The position numbers and the translations under genes were made by a program. A DNA stretch of 64,000 nt from Microbulbifer agarilyticus (lineage in GTDB: Bacteria; Pseudomonadota; Gammaproteobacteria; Pseudomonadales; Cellvibrionaceae): NCBI RefSeq assembly GCF_019800665.1, contig NZ_JAHVKO010000001.1, positions 372,001-436,000 of the forward strand, given 5' to 3'. This document shows positions 39,506 to 50,673 of this stretch, in pieces (the first letter of the stretch is position 1; each line of letters starts with the position of its first letter). Under the pieces are notes generated by a model. That model was not told where the DNA came from. It did not search any database and was given only the letters and a program-made list of their open reading frames with translations.

Positions 39506-40051
39506 TTACCACATCAGGTCGTCTGGGATTTCGTAGCCCGCGTAGGGATCGTCCTCGTCCACCGGGGCTGATTGCTCGGGCGGCTGCACAACCATGTCTG
39601 CGTTGCGTTCCGCAATCTTGTCGGCGATGACGCGCGGTACCAGTTCAAAGTGTTCCCCTTCGCCGACAATCAGCAGGCGGCCGGCCGTCAGGTGTTCCTG
39701 CACCGCGCTGGAGACGTAAATCTTCTTCACCTTTTTCTCAAAGGTAAAATGGTAGGCGACGTCGTTGTCACCTTTGGCACCCTTGGGCTGCTTGTTACTC
39801 TCGATCAGCTGCTTAATCTGGGCGGCAATCGCTTTCTGCTGTGCCGCGGCTTCACGCTGGGCGTTCAGCTCCCGGTCCTTGGCCACCTTTTCGGCACGGG
39901 CTTGCTCCGCGGCAAGTTTGGTTTCATCCACCTGCGCTTGACCGGTGCTCTTGGCAACCTTGTTCTGCTTGCGCTTTTCTTTGCTGATTTTCTTGGCTTT
40001 TTTGCTATCTACCAGACCTGCTTTCAGCAGTTGGTCCTGGAGTGATGCCAT
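39506..40051 (-). CDS. DUF2058 (YaiL-like) nucleic-acid-associated protein
   Basis: This 181-residue protein starts MASLQDQLLKAGLVDSKKAK, a hallmark of the YaiL/DUF2058 family. A charged Lys/Ala/Gln-rich coiled-coil region (about 20-95) follows, then a compact domain (YHFTFEKKVKKIYVSSAVQE). The basic N-terminus suggests RNA or ribosome association, but no function is firmly known. It may share a transcript with the DUF1415 gene 31 bp downstream. Confidence 0.85.
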   Translation of the reverse strand: MASLQDQLLKAGLVDSKKAKKISKEKRKQNKVAKSTGQAQVDETKLAAEQARAEKVAKDRELNAQREAAAQQKAIAAQIKQLIESNKQPKGAKGDNDVAYHFTFEKKVKKIYVSSAVQEHLTAGRLLIVGEGEHFELVPRVIADKIAERNADMVVQPPEQSAPVDEDDPYAGYEIPDDLMW

Positions 40052-40191
40052 GTTGATCTACCTGATTGATCTAACGGATGGAAAGTGATGGCGCGAATTC
40101 TAGCGGATTTGCGGAGGGGATCGCAGGGGGTAGGGGTATTCCGTGGCGGCATCCTTGCGAATACCGCCGCGAAAGTGCATTGATCGGAGAA

Positions 40192-40770
40192 TCACTTCTG
40201 CATGAATACCAGTTTGGCGGTCACCGGCACGATCGGGCTGATGCTATCGAGGCCCGCGACTTCGCGGAGCTTTTCGATACCTTCCAGCAGCTTGTAGTTG
40301 CCGGCATTTACGATAATCGGTGTACTGGTCGTCACCAGTAGCTTGCCACCTTCGAGGCCGGTTACTTGCAGCATCGCTTTCTCGGTCTTGGTTTCTCCGT
40401 GCACCTCGACCGTGACATTGGCATCCACAGCCATGCTCTCACCGGCCTTGAGCCCCTTCAGTTTTTCGGTATCTACATCGGTGCTGATGGTGGCCTTGGC
40501 AAATTTCGCGGTATTGAACAGCATTTTCTGCATGCGTTCATTACGGATTGGGATGTTGGTTTCAACACTGGCCAGGTCAATAGTTACCTGTGCCTTGCCT
40601 TCATCGGAGATGCCGCCACTCATGCTTTTAAAGTGGTGCATTTCCGGAATATTGGTCTTCTTCACTGAAACAAAATTCACACTGGAGTCGTCCCCAGCGA
40701 GCTGCCAGTCGGCAAGGGCTGAAAGTGGCAGGGCCAGCAAGGATGCGAGCGCTATGGACTTGAAAGACAT
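40192..40770 (-). CDS. YceI-family periplasmic lipid-binding protein
   Basis: This 192-residue exported protein has a signal peptide of about 20 residues (ALASLLALPLSALA) and then the YceI beta-barrel pattern. YceI proteins bind polyisoprenoid or fatty acyl ligands in the periplasm and are often stress- or pH-induced. The gene is monocistronic, 140 bp upstream of DUF2058. Confidence 0.87.
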   Translation of the reverse strand: MSFKSIALASLLALPLSALADWQLAGDDSSVNFVSVKKTNIPEMHHFKSMSGGISDEGKAQVTIDLASVETNIPIRNERMQKMLFNTAKFAKATISTDVDTEKLKGLKAGESMAVDANVTVEVHGETKTEKAMLQVTGLEGGKLLVTTSTPIIVNAGNYKLLEGIEKLREVAGLDSISPIVPVTAKLVFMQK

Positions 40771-40937
40771 GGTGATTCTCCTGTTTCAACCAGTATTAAC
40801 CTGCAAGCACACCCGTATACGTTGGTCTTGTGTGCTCGACTGACTTCGACCAGTCAGTTCTAGCTGAGAAACGTTATCATCCGTTGCGGCAGCTGGCCAG
40901 AGGAAGTTTGCGAATGGTAGTGAAAAAGAAAGGTAGT

Positions 40938-40959
40938 AAAAAAGCCGGCAAGTGCCGGC
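40938..40959 (-). terminator. Terminator of ahpCF
   Basis: On the minus strand GCCGGCA and TGCCGGC form a stem followed by TTTTTT (40943-40938). A second GC-rich hairpin with arms CTTCGGGG/CCCCGAAG lies upstream at 41030-41059. Together they would end the ahpC-ahpF transcript. The stretch codes for nothing I trust. Confidence 0.75.
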
Positions 40960-41082
40960 AAAGGGGTGGGGTCCCCCCGGTGGCCGCCAACGCTTGCAAG
41001 CCTTACTGCGGCGCACCGGAAAGAGGGGGCTTCGGGGCCACTGACAGCTGACCCCGAAGTTGCGTTCAAGTGCCGCTGGGCA

Positions 41083-42675
41083 TTAGCTCGCCATGGGCAG
41101 GGCCTCCGCGGCGGGGCTGTCTGCGTCGGTGACCGATGAGCGGATCAGGTGATCAAATGCGCCCAGTGCGGCGGTTGCGCCCGCACCCATGGAGATGACG
41201 ATCTGCTTGTAAGGCACAGTAGTGGCATCTCCCGCCGCAAATACACCGGGCATTGACGTCGCACCGCGGCTGTCGATTTCGATCTCTCCCATGCGATTCA
41301 TTTCCAGCCCGCTGTCGCGCAGGAATTCGGTGTTGGGCACCAGGCCAATTTGTACAAATACCCCGGCCAGTTCGAGCTGGTTACTTTCGCCGCTCACCCG
41401 GTCGGTGTATTGCAGGCCATTGACCTTGGTGCCATCGCCGAGCACCTCGGTGGTCTGGGCATTGGTGATGATGTCGATGTTCGCCATGGAGCGCGCCTTG
41501 CGCACCAGTACCTCGTCGGCGCGCAGGGTGTCGGCAAATTCCAGCACGGTGACGTGCTTGACGATACCGGCCAGGTCGATGGCCGCCTCAATGCCGGAGT
41601 TGCCGCCGCCAATCACCGCCACGTGTTTGCCCTTGAAGAAGGGGCCATCGCAGTGCGGGCAGTAGGCCACACCCTTGGTACGGTATTCCGCTTCGCCGGG
41701 CACACCCAGTTCGCGCCAGCGCGCCCCGGTCGCGAGGACCACCGATTTACTGGCCAGAGTGGCGCCACTCTCCATTTGCAGTTCGATCATTTTGTTGCGC
41801 GACAGTGCAGCGGCGCGCTGGCCGGTAATGATATCGACACCATATTCTTTCACGTGCTGCTCAAGGCTCGCGGCCAGTTTTGGGCCCTCGGTGTAAGGCA
41901 CCGAGATAAAGTTCTCGATACCCACGGTGTCCATCACCTGCCCGCCGAAGCGCTCGGCCACAAGACCGGTGCGAATGCCTTTACGCGCCGCGTAAATTGC
42001 CGCGGCCGCACCGGCCGGGCCACCGCCCAGTACCAGTACATCGTAGGGTGCGCGCTCGCTCAGCTCTTCCGCTTTACGCGCAGCTGCACCGGTGTCGATC
42101 TTGCCGACGATTTCTTCAAGGCTCATACGGCCCTGCGCGAAATGCTCACCATTCAGGTAAACCGCGGGTACCGCCATGATCTGGCGATCATCGACTTCTT
42201 CCTGAAACAGGGCACCGTCGATCATTTCGTGGGTGATATTCGGATTTAAGGTCGCCATCAGGTTCAGCGCCTGCACCACGTCCGGGCAGTTCTGGCAGGA
42301 CAGTGAAATATAGGTTTCAAAGTGGAATTCACCCGGGATATTGCGGATCTGCTCTTGCAGCTCGGTATCTACCTTGGAGGGGTGGCCGCCAGCTTGTAAC
42401 AGGGCGAGTACCAGTGACGTGAATTCGTGCCCCATGGGAATGCCAGCGAAGCTAACACGTGGGCTTTCTCCGGCCGGGGCGATCGCCATGCTGGGTGTGC
42501 GCGGGCGACTCTCTTGCTTCAGCGTAATCTTGCTGGAGAGATTGTTAATGTCGCTGGCCAGATTGCTCAGTTCAACCGCTTTCGGGCTGTCGTCTGCGGA
42601 CACACTAATCTCGATCGGAGTGACGATATTCTGCAGATAGGTGTCCAATTGTTTCTTTACGTTTGCGTCCAACAT
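41083..42675 (-). CDS. ahpF: Alkyl hydroperoxide reductase subunit F
   Basis: AhpF (530 residues) is the flavoprotein that reduces AhpC with NADH. The N-terminal double thioredoxin fold (about 1-195) carries the CQNC redox centre, followed by a thioredoxin-reductase-like part with [17 protein letters not shown] for FAD, the redox pair CPHC, and [10 protein letters not shown] for NAD(P)H. Full length agrees with E. coli AhpF (521). It lies downstream of ahpC on the same strand, across a 209-bp gap that contains a large palindromic element. Confidence 0.94.
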   Translation of the reverse strand: MLDANVKKQLDTYLQNIVTPIEISVSADDSPKAVELSNLASDINNLSSKITLKQESRPRTPSMAIAPAGESPRVSFAGIPMGHEFTSLVLALLQAGGHPSKVDTELQEQIRNIPGEFHFETYISLSCQNCPDVVQALNLMATLNPNITHEMIDGALFQEEVDDRQIMAVPAVYLNGEHFAQGRMSLEEIVGKIDTGAAARKAEELSERAPYDVLVLGGGPAGAAAAIYAARKGIRTGLVAERFGGQVMDTVGIENFISVPYTEGPKLAASLEQHVKEYGVDIITGQRAAALSRNKMIELQMESGATLASKSVVLATGARWRELGVPGEAEYRTKGVAYCPHCDGPFFKGKHVAVIGGGNSGIEAAIDLAGIVKHVTVLEFADTLRADEVLVRKARSMANIDIITNAQTTEVLGDGTKVNGLQYTDRVSGESNQLELAGVFVQIGLVPNTEFLRDSGLEMNRMGEIEIDSRGATSMPGVFAAGDATTVPYKQIVISMGAGATAALGAFDHLIRSSVTDADSPAAEALPMAS

Positions 42676-42721
42676 CGGTGTGTCCTGAAATTCTTTGTTA
42701 ATACTTATCTAGTGTTGTGGC

Positions 42722-42850
42722 GGTGCTGCTACCGGGTACAACCTTGCGAGACACGGGCTAGGCGCCCCCCCGATAACCCATCCATGGGGGCTCGGCTGCG
42801 GCCGTCCTGGCCGCAGACGGTCTCGCAAGGTTGTACCCGGCATCAGCACC
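42722..42850. repeat. 129-bp palindromic element between ahpC and ahpF
   Basis: Two 21-nt arms at 42732-42752 and 42820-42840 are perfect reverse complements (core TACAACCTTGCGAGAC). Seven more bases pair outside them (GGTGCTG at 42722-42728 with CAGCACC at 42844-42850) after two mismatches. The 67-nt interior holds two further hairpins: CTGCGGCC/GGCCGCAG, and GCCCCC/GGGGGC. The transcript would fold into a strong three-way structure. It resembles a palindromic repeat or MITE-like insertion. No second copy is seen in the window. Confidence 0.85.
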
Positions 42851-42884
42851 TTATCGGTAACTTCAGTAGTGCTTTAAAAGTGCT

Positions 42885-43451
42885 TTAAATCTTGCCGACC
42901 AGATCCAGTGAAGGCGCGAGGGTCTCTTCACCTTCCTTCCACTTGGCCGGGCAAACTTCACCCGGGTGGGCGGCGACGTATTGGGCAGCTTTGATCTTGC
43001 GCAGCAAGTCCTGAGCGTCGCGGCCGATACCGCCAGCGTTGATCTCAACAATCTGGATCTTGCCTTCCGGGTCGATCACAAAGGTGCCGCGGTCCGCGAT
43101 GCCTTCTTCCTCGATCATCACGCCAAAGTTGCGGGTGATGGTGCCGGTGGGGTCACCGATCATCGGGAATTGGATTTTGCCGATGGTGTCTGAGGTGTCG
43201 TGCCACGCCTTGTGGGTGAAGTGGGTATCGGTGGATACGGAGTAGATCTCAACGCCCAGCTTCTGGAACTCCGCATAGTTGTCGGCCAGGTCACCCAGCT
43301 CGGTAGGGCATACGAAGGTGAAGTCCGCTGGGTAGAAGAACACAACGGACCATTTGCCTTTCAGGTCCGCTTCAGACACGTCAAAGAAGTCGCCAGCCTG
43401 GTAAGCCTTGGCATTGAAGGGTTTTACTTCGCTGTTGATGTAGTTAGCCAT
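42885..43451 (-). CDS. ahpC: Alkyl hydroperoxide reductase subunit C (peroxiredoxin)
   Basis: This 188-residue typical 2-Cys peroxiredoxin reduces hydrogen peroxide and organic peroxides. The peroxidatic cysteine is C48 in [10 protein letters not shown], and the resolving cysteine is C167 in [10 protein letters not shown]. Length and residues match AhpC of enterobacteria. It precedes ahpF in the same direction, and an OxyR-type tandem site lies about 100-136 bp upstream of its start. Confidence 0.95.
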   Translation of the reverse strand: MANYINSEVKPFNAKAYQAGDFFDVSEADLKGKWSVVFFYPADFTFVCPTELGDLADNYAEFQKLGVEIYSVSTDTHFTHKAWHDTSDTIGKIQFPMIGDPTGTITRNFGVMIEEEGIADRGTFVIDPEGKIQIVEINAGGIGRDAQDLLRKIKAAQYVAAHPGEVCPAKWKEGEETLAPSLDLVGKI

Positions 43452-43550
43452 GGTATTTCCTTATCTCCTGAGAGAAGTTGTGCCCCGTCTGTTTGGGCGT
43501 TGGTTGCTTGGTACGAGGGAAATACTATTAGTTGACTTAAGTTGATTGAA

Positions 43551-43587
43551 ATAATTGATATTTATGGTTGTGATTGCTGCGAACTAT
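43551..43587. promoter_or_regulatory. OxyR tandem binding site upstream of ahpC
   Basis: Two 15-bp OxyR elements are separated by exactly 7 bp: ATAATTGATATTTAT (8 of 10 fixed positions of ATAGnTnnnAnCTAT) and ATTGCTGCGAACTAT (9 of 10). The overall 17/20 match in the right tandem spacing is typical of genuine sites. The inverted repeat AACTATTA/TAATAGTT (43582-43609) overlaps it. The oxyR gene itself is not in the window. Confidence 0.7.
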
Positions 43588-43619
43588 TATCTGCAATCCT
43601 TTAATAGTTTAAATTTTGT

Positions 43620-44204
43620 TCAAAGGAAGTAGTAGGGAATCAGGGCCAGTGCGGCCCCGGTGAGTACGAAGGCGATAAGTTCCAGGGCACCGTCACGGGC
43701 GACCAGCGCCAGTCCAAAGGTGATTAGGGCGAGCCCCGCAAGAGAGGCCGAGAAGGGGATGACCTCCATGACCGGGAGGAGTAGGGCAATGGGGATACAG
43801 ATACCAGCGGTGGCGACACTACCGGCCTGGTACACCATGACGCCCAGCCGGGGCCGCAGCCAGTGGTCCAGGTGCGCGGCCGGTTTTGCAAACCAGTGCA
43901 GGCTGCGGATAAGCGGTTTCTTGGGGATCGAGCGAGCCAATAGCCATTTGGGTAGCCACAGATGGTGACGCAGCATCACCATCTGAATCGAGACCAACAG
44001 CAGTAGAATTCCCATCAGGGTCGGCAGGCCCGGAATTCCGGAAAGCGGCGAGAGCAGGATCAGGCCGATCAACAGCAATACCGGGGCAAAGGAGCGTTCT
44101 CCAAGGGCCTTTAACACCCGCCCAAGAGTAATGCGTTCATCGCTCGCGGTCAGGCTTTCCAGTTTCTGAAGCAACTGGCTCAGATTCTGGATCTCTTCTG
44201 GCAT
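43620..44204 (-). CDS. ExoD-family membrane protein
   Basis: This is a 194-residue integral membrane protein of the ExoD family, with LERLTASDERITLGRVLKALGERSF-like features at the N-terminus (here LESLTASDERITLG), the PLSGIPGLPTLMGI segment, and about four to five helices. ExoD influences exopolysaccharide synthesis in rhizobia, but the mechanism is unknown. It lies upstream of ahpC on the same strand, with the OxyR site in the gap between them. Confidence 0.83.
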   Translation of the reverse strand: MPEEIQNLSQLLQKLESLTASDERITLGRVLKALGERSFAPVLLLIGLILLSPLSGIPGLPTLMGILLLLVSIQMVMLRHHLWLPKWLLARSIPKKPLIRSLHWFAKPAAHLDHWLRPRLGVMVYQAGSVATAGICIPIALLLPVMEVIPFSASLAGLALITFGLALVARDGALELIAFVLTGAALALIPYYFL

Positions 44205-44260
44205 GGTGGTGTTTGGCTGCTGGGTGTGTCAGAGGGCTCTATGTAAAAAGCATAGGGTAG

Positions 44261-46636
<2,376 letters not shown>

Positions 46637-46745
46637 GTGTTGGCGGTGATCCATTCTCGCTGTTAAGCGTAGTTAGAATTTAATTGCGCTTCCCAGCGAG
46701 GATTTCCCCTGCTAGGCGAGCATTACCTCCTCAAGCGGATATCAG

Positions 46746-47873
46746 ATGAACATTTCGACTGCAGTAATCAGATTCACTGTCTTTGTCATCTTTGTGGCAA
46801 GTGCCTTCCACTTCGGCCGTGCGAGCGCTGCGGAGTTAGACGTGCGGGTGCTAAACCCACCGGCCGAGGGCAATCTGGTTTTTCAGGTATATGACAACCC
46901 GGATGCTTTCGGTGACTTTCGCAGTCCTCGGAGCGAGGTGGTCATGGGGGTAAATGCGGAAGGCGTGTATCGTCTGTCCGGTGTACCCAGCGGCACTATC
47001 GCGGTGCTGGTGTATGCAGACGAAAATAATAACGGCGCTCTGGACCGAACCTTCATTGGGATTCCCAAGGAGCCGATTGGGTTGTCAAACAGCTATCGCC
47101 CCAAGGGGCCGCCGAGCTTTCAGCGCGCAAGCTTCTACCTCGCCGACGGCCAAACCACCACCATCGATATCGAACTGTTCCAGGTACTTGGCGAAGCCGG
47201 GCAGTGGGGTGTGGGTATCGGCGTGATCGGGCGCAGCAGTCCCTACGTGGGCTCTGATTCGGCGGTCACTCAGGTCATCCCTGCCATTACCTATTTCGGT
47301 GAGCGGCTACAGTGGGTGGGCCCAAGCCTGCGCTACGGAATTTGGGGGAGTGACACCCTGCGTTTCGCCGTGAATGCCACCTATCGCGTGGGCGCGTACG
47401 AAGAGAGCGATAGCCCGATCTTGGTTGGTCTCGGAGACCGCGACAGCACCCTGATGGCCGGCGTCGGCCTGGTGTACGACGGTCCCAACCGCATCGATGT
47501 GGATTTTCGCTATCAGCACGATGTGCTGGACCGCTTTGGCGGCGGTACCGCAGAATTCCGCGTGTCCAAGGGATTCCAGACTGGCAATGTCAGCTGGGGA
47601 CCCTCTCTGGGGGTGAACTGGCTGAGTAGTGATCTCGCCAACTACGACTTTGGGGTGCCCATCTGGGCAGCTAACCCCGTCAGGCCTGCATACGACGTGG
47701 GCAGTACGGTTACGGTCGAGGGCGGCGTTGGCGGCATCCTGGAGATCACCGAGCACTGGCGCCTGATCATTGATCTGAACGTGGAATACCTTGGGGATGA
47801 CATCTCGGACAGCCCCATCGTCGACGACAATCACGTCCTCAAGGGCTTCGCTGCGATTACTTACACCTTCTGA
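46746..47873 (+). CDS. DUF2141 domain fused to a MipA/OmpV-type outer membrane barrel
   Basis: This 375-residue exported protein has a signal peptide (about 1-29). A DUF2141-like domain of about 100 residues (GNLVFQVYDNPDAFGD ... VLVYADENNNGALDRTFIGIPKEPIG) is followed by a MipA/OmpV-like beta-barrel of about 225 residues. The final residue is Phe (ITYTF), as in outer membrane proteins. The two domains are normally found in separate proteins. A fusion would place the small domain at the periplasmic side. The role is unknown. Confidence 0.72.
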   Translation: MNISTAVIRFTVFVIFVASAFHFGRASAAELDVRVLNPPAEGNLVFQVYDNPDAFGDFRSPRSEVVMGVNAEGVYRLSGVPSGTIAVLVYADENNNGALDRTFIGIPKEPIGLSNSYRPKGPPSFQRASFYLADGQTTTIDIELFQVLGEAGQWGVGIGVIGRSSPYVGSDSAVTQVIPAITYFGERLQWVGPSLRYGIWGSDTLRFAVNATYRVGAYEESDSPILVGLGDRDSTLMAGVGLVYDGPNRIDVDFRYQHDVLDRFGGGTAEFRVSKGFQTGNVSWGPSLGVNWLSSDLANYDFGVPIWAANPVRPAYDVGSTVTVEGGVGGILEITEHWRLIIDLNVEYLGDDISDSPIVDDNHVLKGFAAITYTF

Positions 47874-48123
47874 TCGAGCGCGGCCCATCATCGCTGGGCC
47901 AAAGGTCCATGGGTTGGCGATGCGGTAGGCAGAAATTATCGCGGTAAGTGCTTTTCAGTGAGCCCTTTTCCAAGCAAGCGACGCGGCGCCAGAGGTCAGG
48001 GCTGGTGCCGCAAGTCAAGTCTGCACATTTCATTTTAAATCATTAGAATGCGCGGCCTTTTGGCCCTGTTGATCCAGCCCGTTTCCTTGCGGCGCTGGCC
48101 TCCGTGATGTTGACTGAGGAATT

Positions 48124-48696
48124 ATGATCGTATTCACCCTGACCAATAGCGAAACCGATGAAGTATGGGTGGGCACTGCCCGCGATGGCGTGACCCCCGA
48201 GGCACGCTTTCGACAGATCCAAGACGCTGTTGCCCTGGGTATCGACCACCCGTTTTACCACGAGCTGAAGGCCTTTGGCGCCCATGCCTTTGAGGTGGAG
48301 CTGTTTGCCGCGGTGGAAGACCGCCTCGAGCAGCAGGAAATGGTTGAGGAAGCGCTGGATACCTACAACGCCAAAAGCCTTGTGGGCATAAAGACTGTGC
48401 GCTCCGGCACCACCAAAGCGGCCCTGGCGCCCAAGCCGAAGGTCAAGCCCCGTGCCACTGCGTCCAAAACCGTGACCAAGGTAACCGCCAAGCGCACTGC
48501 CAAGCCGGTAAAAGAAAAGATTGCTACTGGTCGCACCGGCAGCGCCGCCCGCGAGCGTGCGATTAAGGCCGGAATTGAGGCGGAGAAGGCCGCGATGGCT
48601 GCCGCCAAGGCGAAACGAGTGCAGGACGAGGCGGATGAGATGAAGAAGATTCTGGCCGCACTGGATTCCCGTGGGTCGAGCATGGCACGCCGCTAA
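48124..48696 (+). CDS. Degenerate GIY-YIG-like domain with a lysine/alanine-rich tail
   Basis: This is a 190-residue protein. Residues 1-90 follow the GIY-YIG pattern: FTLTNSETDEVWVGTARDG, then RFRQI, then PFYHELKAFGAHAFEVEL and an E-rich helix. The GIY and YIG triads are replaced by VFT and WVG, so nuclease activity is doubtful. Residues 95-190 are a basic, Ala/Lys/Thr-rich tail (TKVTAKRTAKPVKEK) resembling histone H1-like and AlgP-like proteins. I infer DNA binding. A terminator follows. Confidence 0.65.
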   Translation: MIVFTLTNSETDEVWVGTARDGVTPEARFRQIQDAVALGIDHPFYHELKAFGAHAFEVELFAAVEDRLEQQEMVEEALDTYNAKSLVGIKTVRSGTTKAALAPKPKVKPRATASKTVTKVTAKRTAKPVKEKIATGRTGSAARERAIKAGIEAEKAAMAAAKAKRVQDEADEMKKILAALDSRGSSMARR

Positions 48697-48718
48697 GCGC
48701 CGACATTACCGAAGAACC

Positions 48719-48745
48719 AAAGGCGCCTGCGGGCGCCTTTGCTGT
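48719..48745 (+). terminator. Terminator after the GIY-YIG-like gene
   Basis: AAAGGCGCC and GGCGCCTTT form a perfect 9-bp stem around TGCG, 23 bp after the stop. The T-run is short. Confidence 0.7.
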
Positions 48746-48816
48746 ATTTAGCCCCTGTAAAAGTGGACCTGCATGGGAGTAGGCTAAGCTGTTGCCAACG
48801 GGCAAGAGAAAAGAGA

Positions 48817-49086
48817 ATGGGGGACCGTGCGGTGGAGTTTATCCTTTACTCATTGGTGGCGTCGGTCGTTTTGACCCTGTTGGTGAACCTGATTCCGCTG
48901 GTGTTTCCCGATGCCGCGAGCAGGGTGCAGAAGAAGATAGAAGAGCATGCCCGACGCGCAATTGAGCAGCATGAAGACCCGGAAAGGCCCAGAGTTAAAG
49001 TGTTCTTTCCCTGGAAAGCCATGATTCTCGTTTCGATTCTGCTGACCATCCTAGTGAATGTCGTTGCGTATTTTACCCGGGGTTAG
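48817..49086 (+). CDS. Small two-helix membrane protein
   Basis: This 89-residue protein has two hydrophobic helices (ILYSLVASVVLTLLVNLIPLVF and AMILVSILLTILVNVVAYF), each containing the repeated LTxLVN motif, joined by a charged loop. The ATG follows an AAGAGAAAAGAGA purine stretch. I do not recognise the family. It may have arisen from an internal duplication of one helix. Confidence 0.6.
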   Translation: MGDRAVEFILYSLVASVVLTLLVNLIPLVFPDAASRVQKKIEEHARRAIEQHEDPERPRVKVFFPWKAMILVSILLTILVNVVAYFTRG

Positions 49087-49146
49087 TCATGCCGTGCTGT
49101 GCGTACGCGTGGCAAACGATGTCGAACGATACGTGCTTAATTGCAT

Positions 49147-49599
49147 TTAAAACTTGTCGTTGTTTATCTGATCCAGATTGTTGATCTTGGTTTTTCCCAA
49201 GATCTTCAATATCAGGTTTCGCACTGAACGCAGTCCCGGGTACACCACGTGTGCAACTTTTTCCGATCGGAAAATCACGTAGTTAAGTCTGTTAAAAAAG
49301 CCGCTGCGGCCACCGAGTAGAGACAGCACGTGAATCGCGTCGGAACCGTAATAAAGCTGATCACCAACCTTCAGTACCATGCCCTGGTCGATATCCAATC
49401 CGCGTCGCGTGACTTCGTTTAGCAGCGCGCTATCGTCGCGCGCATCAATCAGGGTTAAGTGGCCCAGATCCTCGCGAATTCGGACCAGGTTGCAATAGTA
49501 GTCGCACATGGGACACTGCTTATCGTAGAGCAATAGGATTTCTTGGTTCTCTGGCCCTGTTTCAGTGTGTTTCTCTGAGGGTGCGTGTGCTTCGCTCAT
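49147..49599 (-). CDS. DUF393 (DCC family) thiol-disulfide oxidoreductase-like protein
   Basis: This 150-residue protein carries the DCC signature YDKQCPMCDYY (usually YDGxCPxC) near residue 25, a thioredoxin-like CxxC, and the ending LGGRSGFFNRLNYVIFRS typical of DUF393. The family is thought to be redox active, with substrates unknown. It follows the alkane-hydroxylase-like gene on the same strand by 27 bp, so the pair is likely an operon. Confidence 0.82.
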   Translation of the reverse strand: MSEAHAPSEKHTETGPENQEILLLYDKQCPMCDYYCNLVRIREDLGHLTLIDARDDSALLNEVTRRGLDIDQGMVLKVGDQLYYGSDAIHVLSLLGGRSGFFNRLNYVIFRSEKVAHVVYPGLRSVRNLILKILGKTKINNLDQINNDKF

Positions 49600-49626
49600 G
49601 TCCTATTGTGTACGTCCTTTCTGTTG

Positions 49627-50673
49627 TCAGCTATCCGCAGCTTGGAAGCGGGCGATCTGACGATGCATCACGTGAAACCAAACCGGGGGTAACAGGGCCA
49701 CCAGCATCATTCCCGGATAGCCGGTGGGCATTTGCGGGCTGGCCTCATGATGGCGCAGGATCGGGTAGGGGCGGCTTGCTCGCGCGTGGTGGTCGGAGTG
49801 GCGGGACAGCTCAAACAGTGTGAGCCGGCCCAGAATATGATTGGAATTCCACGAATGTACCGGGGAAACACGCTCGTAACGCGTGCCTTGTTTTACCCGT
49901 TGCAGCCCGTAATGCTCGATATAGTTGACTGTCTCCAGTAGTAGGATGCCTCCGGTCGCCGCGATCAAAAAGCAGGCTCCGGCTTTCACACCCAAAAAAC
50001 CGAAGATCATTGCAACGGCGAAAACCTGCATGAACTGCCAGCGGAGCATTTGGTTATGAAGGGAAAACCAGTGCCGTTCTTGTTTGGCGAGTCGCACATT
50101 TTCCAACTGCCATGCAGACAGGTAACCCGTGTAGATTGAGCGTATCCAGAAGTGGTAAAGCGTTTCGCCTCTGCGCGCACTGGCTGGATCTTCTGTTGTG
50201 GCAACGCGCCGGTGGTGGCCGCGGTTGTGCTCGACAAAGAAGTGGGTGTTTAGTGAGGAGAGCAGGAGCAGCTTGGCGGCAAACTGGGGAAGTTGCTTTG
50301 GGCGGTGGCCTAACTCGTGTGCGACATTGATACCAAAGGTGCCGCACATTAATCCCAGGCCGGTGACTGCACCGACGAGTGGCAGTCCGTGCAAGTCGGG
50401 TAATACGAAAAAGAAGTAGCCCAGTAGCCCGTACTGAACCGGCACAGCCAGATACAGTAACAAGTCATACAGCGGATCGGATTCCAGGGATTTTTCTTCC
50501 AGCTCGGTCAGGTTTGATACGGGTGCCGGCAGGAGGAGTTCGAGCAGCGGTAATATGCCATAGGTATAGAGCAGGGGAATGAACGTCCACATTCCGCCCT
50601 GACTAAGGCCCAGCAAGACGAGTAACGGCAAGATGTAGGCCGCCAAATAGCGACCGGCGCGCAGAGAGTGCAT
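49627..50673 (-). CDS. AlkB-like membrane diiron hydroxylase
   Basis: This 348-residue integral membrane non-heme diiron hydroxylase has the full set of histidine boxes of AlkB: HELGHR, EHNRGHHRR, the NYIEHYGL motif and LSRHSDHH. About six helices are visible, so it would hydroxylate alkanes or similar long-chain substrates in the inner membrane. AlkB needs rubredoxin and rubredoxin reductase, and neither is in the window. The ATG behind AAAGGAGG was preferred to the ORF's first start. DUF393 lies directly downstream. Confidence 0.85.
   Translation of the reverse strand: MHSLRAGRYLAAYILPLLVLLGLSQGGMWTFIPLLYTYGILPLLELLLPAPVSNLTELEEKSLESDPLYDLLLYLAVPVQYGLLGYFFFVLPDLHGLPLVGAVTGLGLMCGTFGINVAHELGHRPKQLPQFAAKLLLLSSLNTHFFVEHNRGHHRRVATTEDPASARRGETLYHFWIRSIYTGYLSAWQLENVRLAKQERHWFSLHNQMLRWQFMQVFAVAMIFGFLGVKAGACFLIAATGGILLLETVNYIEHYGLQRVKQGTRYERVSPVHSWNSNHILGRLTLFELSRHSDHHARASRPYPILRHHEASPQMPTGYPGMMLVALLPPVWFHVMHRQIARFQAADS

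Noticed and set aside
40914..41051. A short basic frame reading MVVKKKGSKKAGK
   Set aside because: It covers two hairpins that serve as the ahpCF terminator, has a poor start and no homology I recognise.
42732..42840. The palindromic element as an integron attC site
   Set aside because: The arms do not carry the R'/R'' core motif GTTRRRY (GTTGTAC has a T where a purine is needed), and no integrase or cassette is present.
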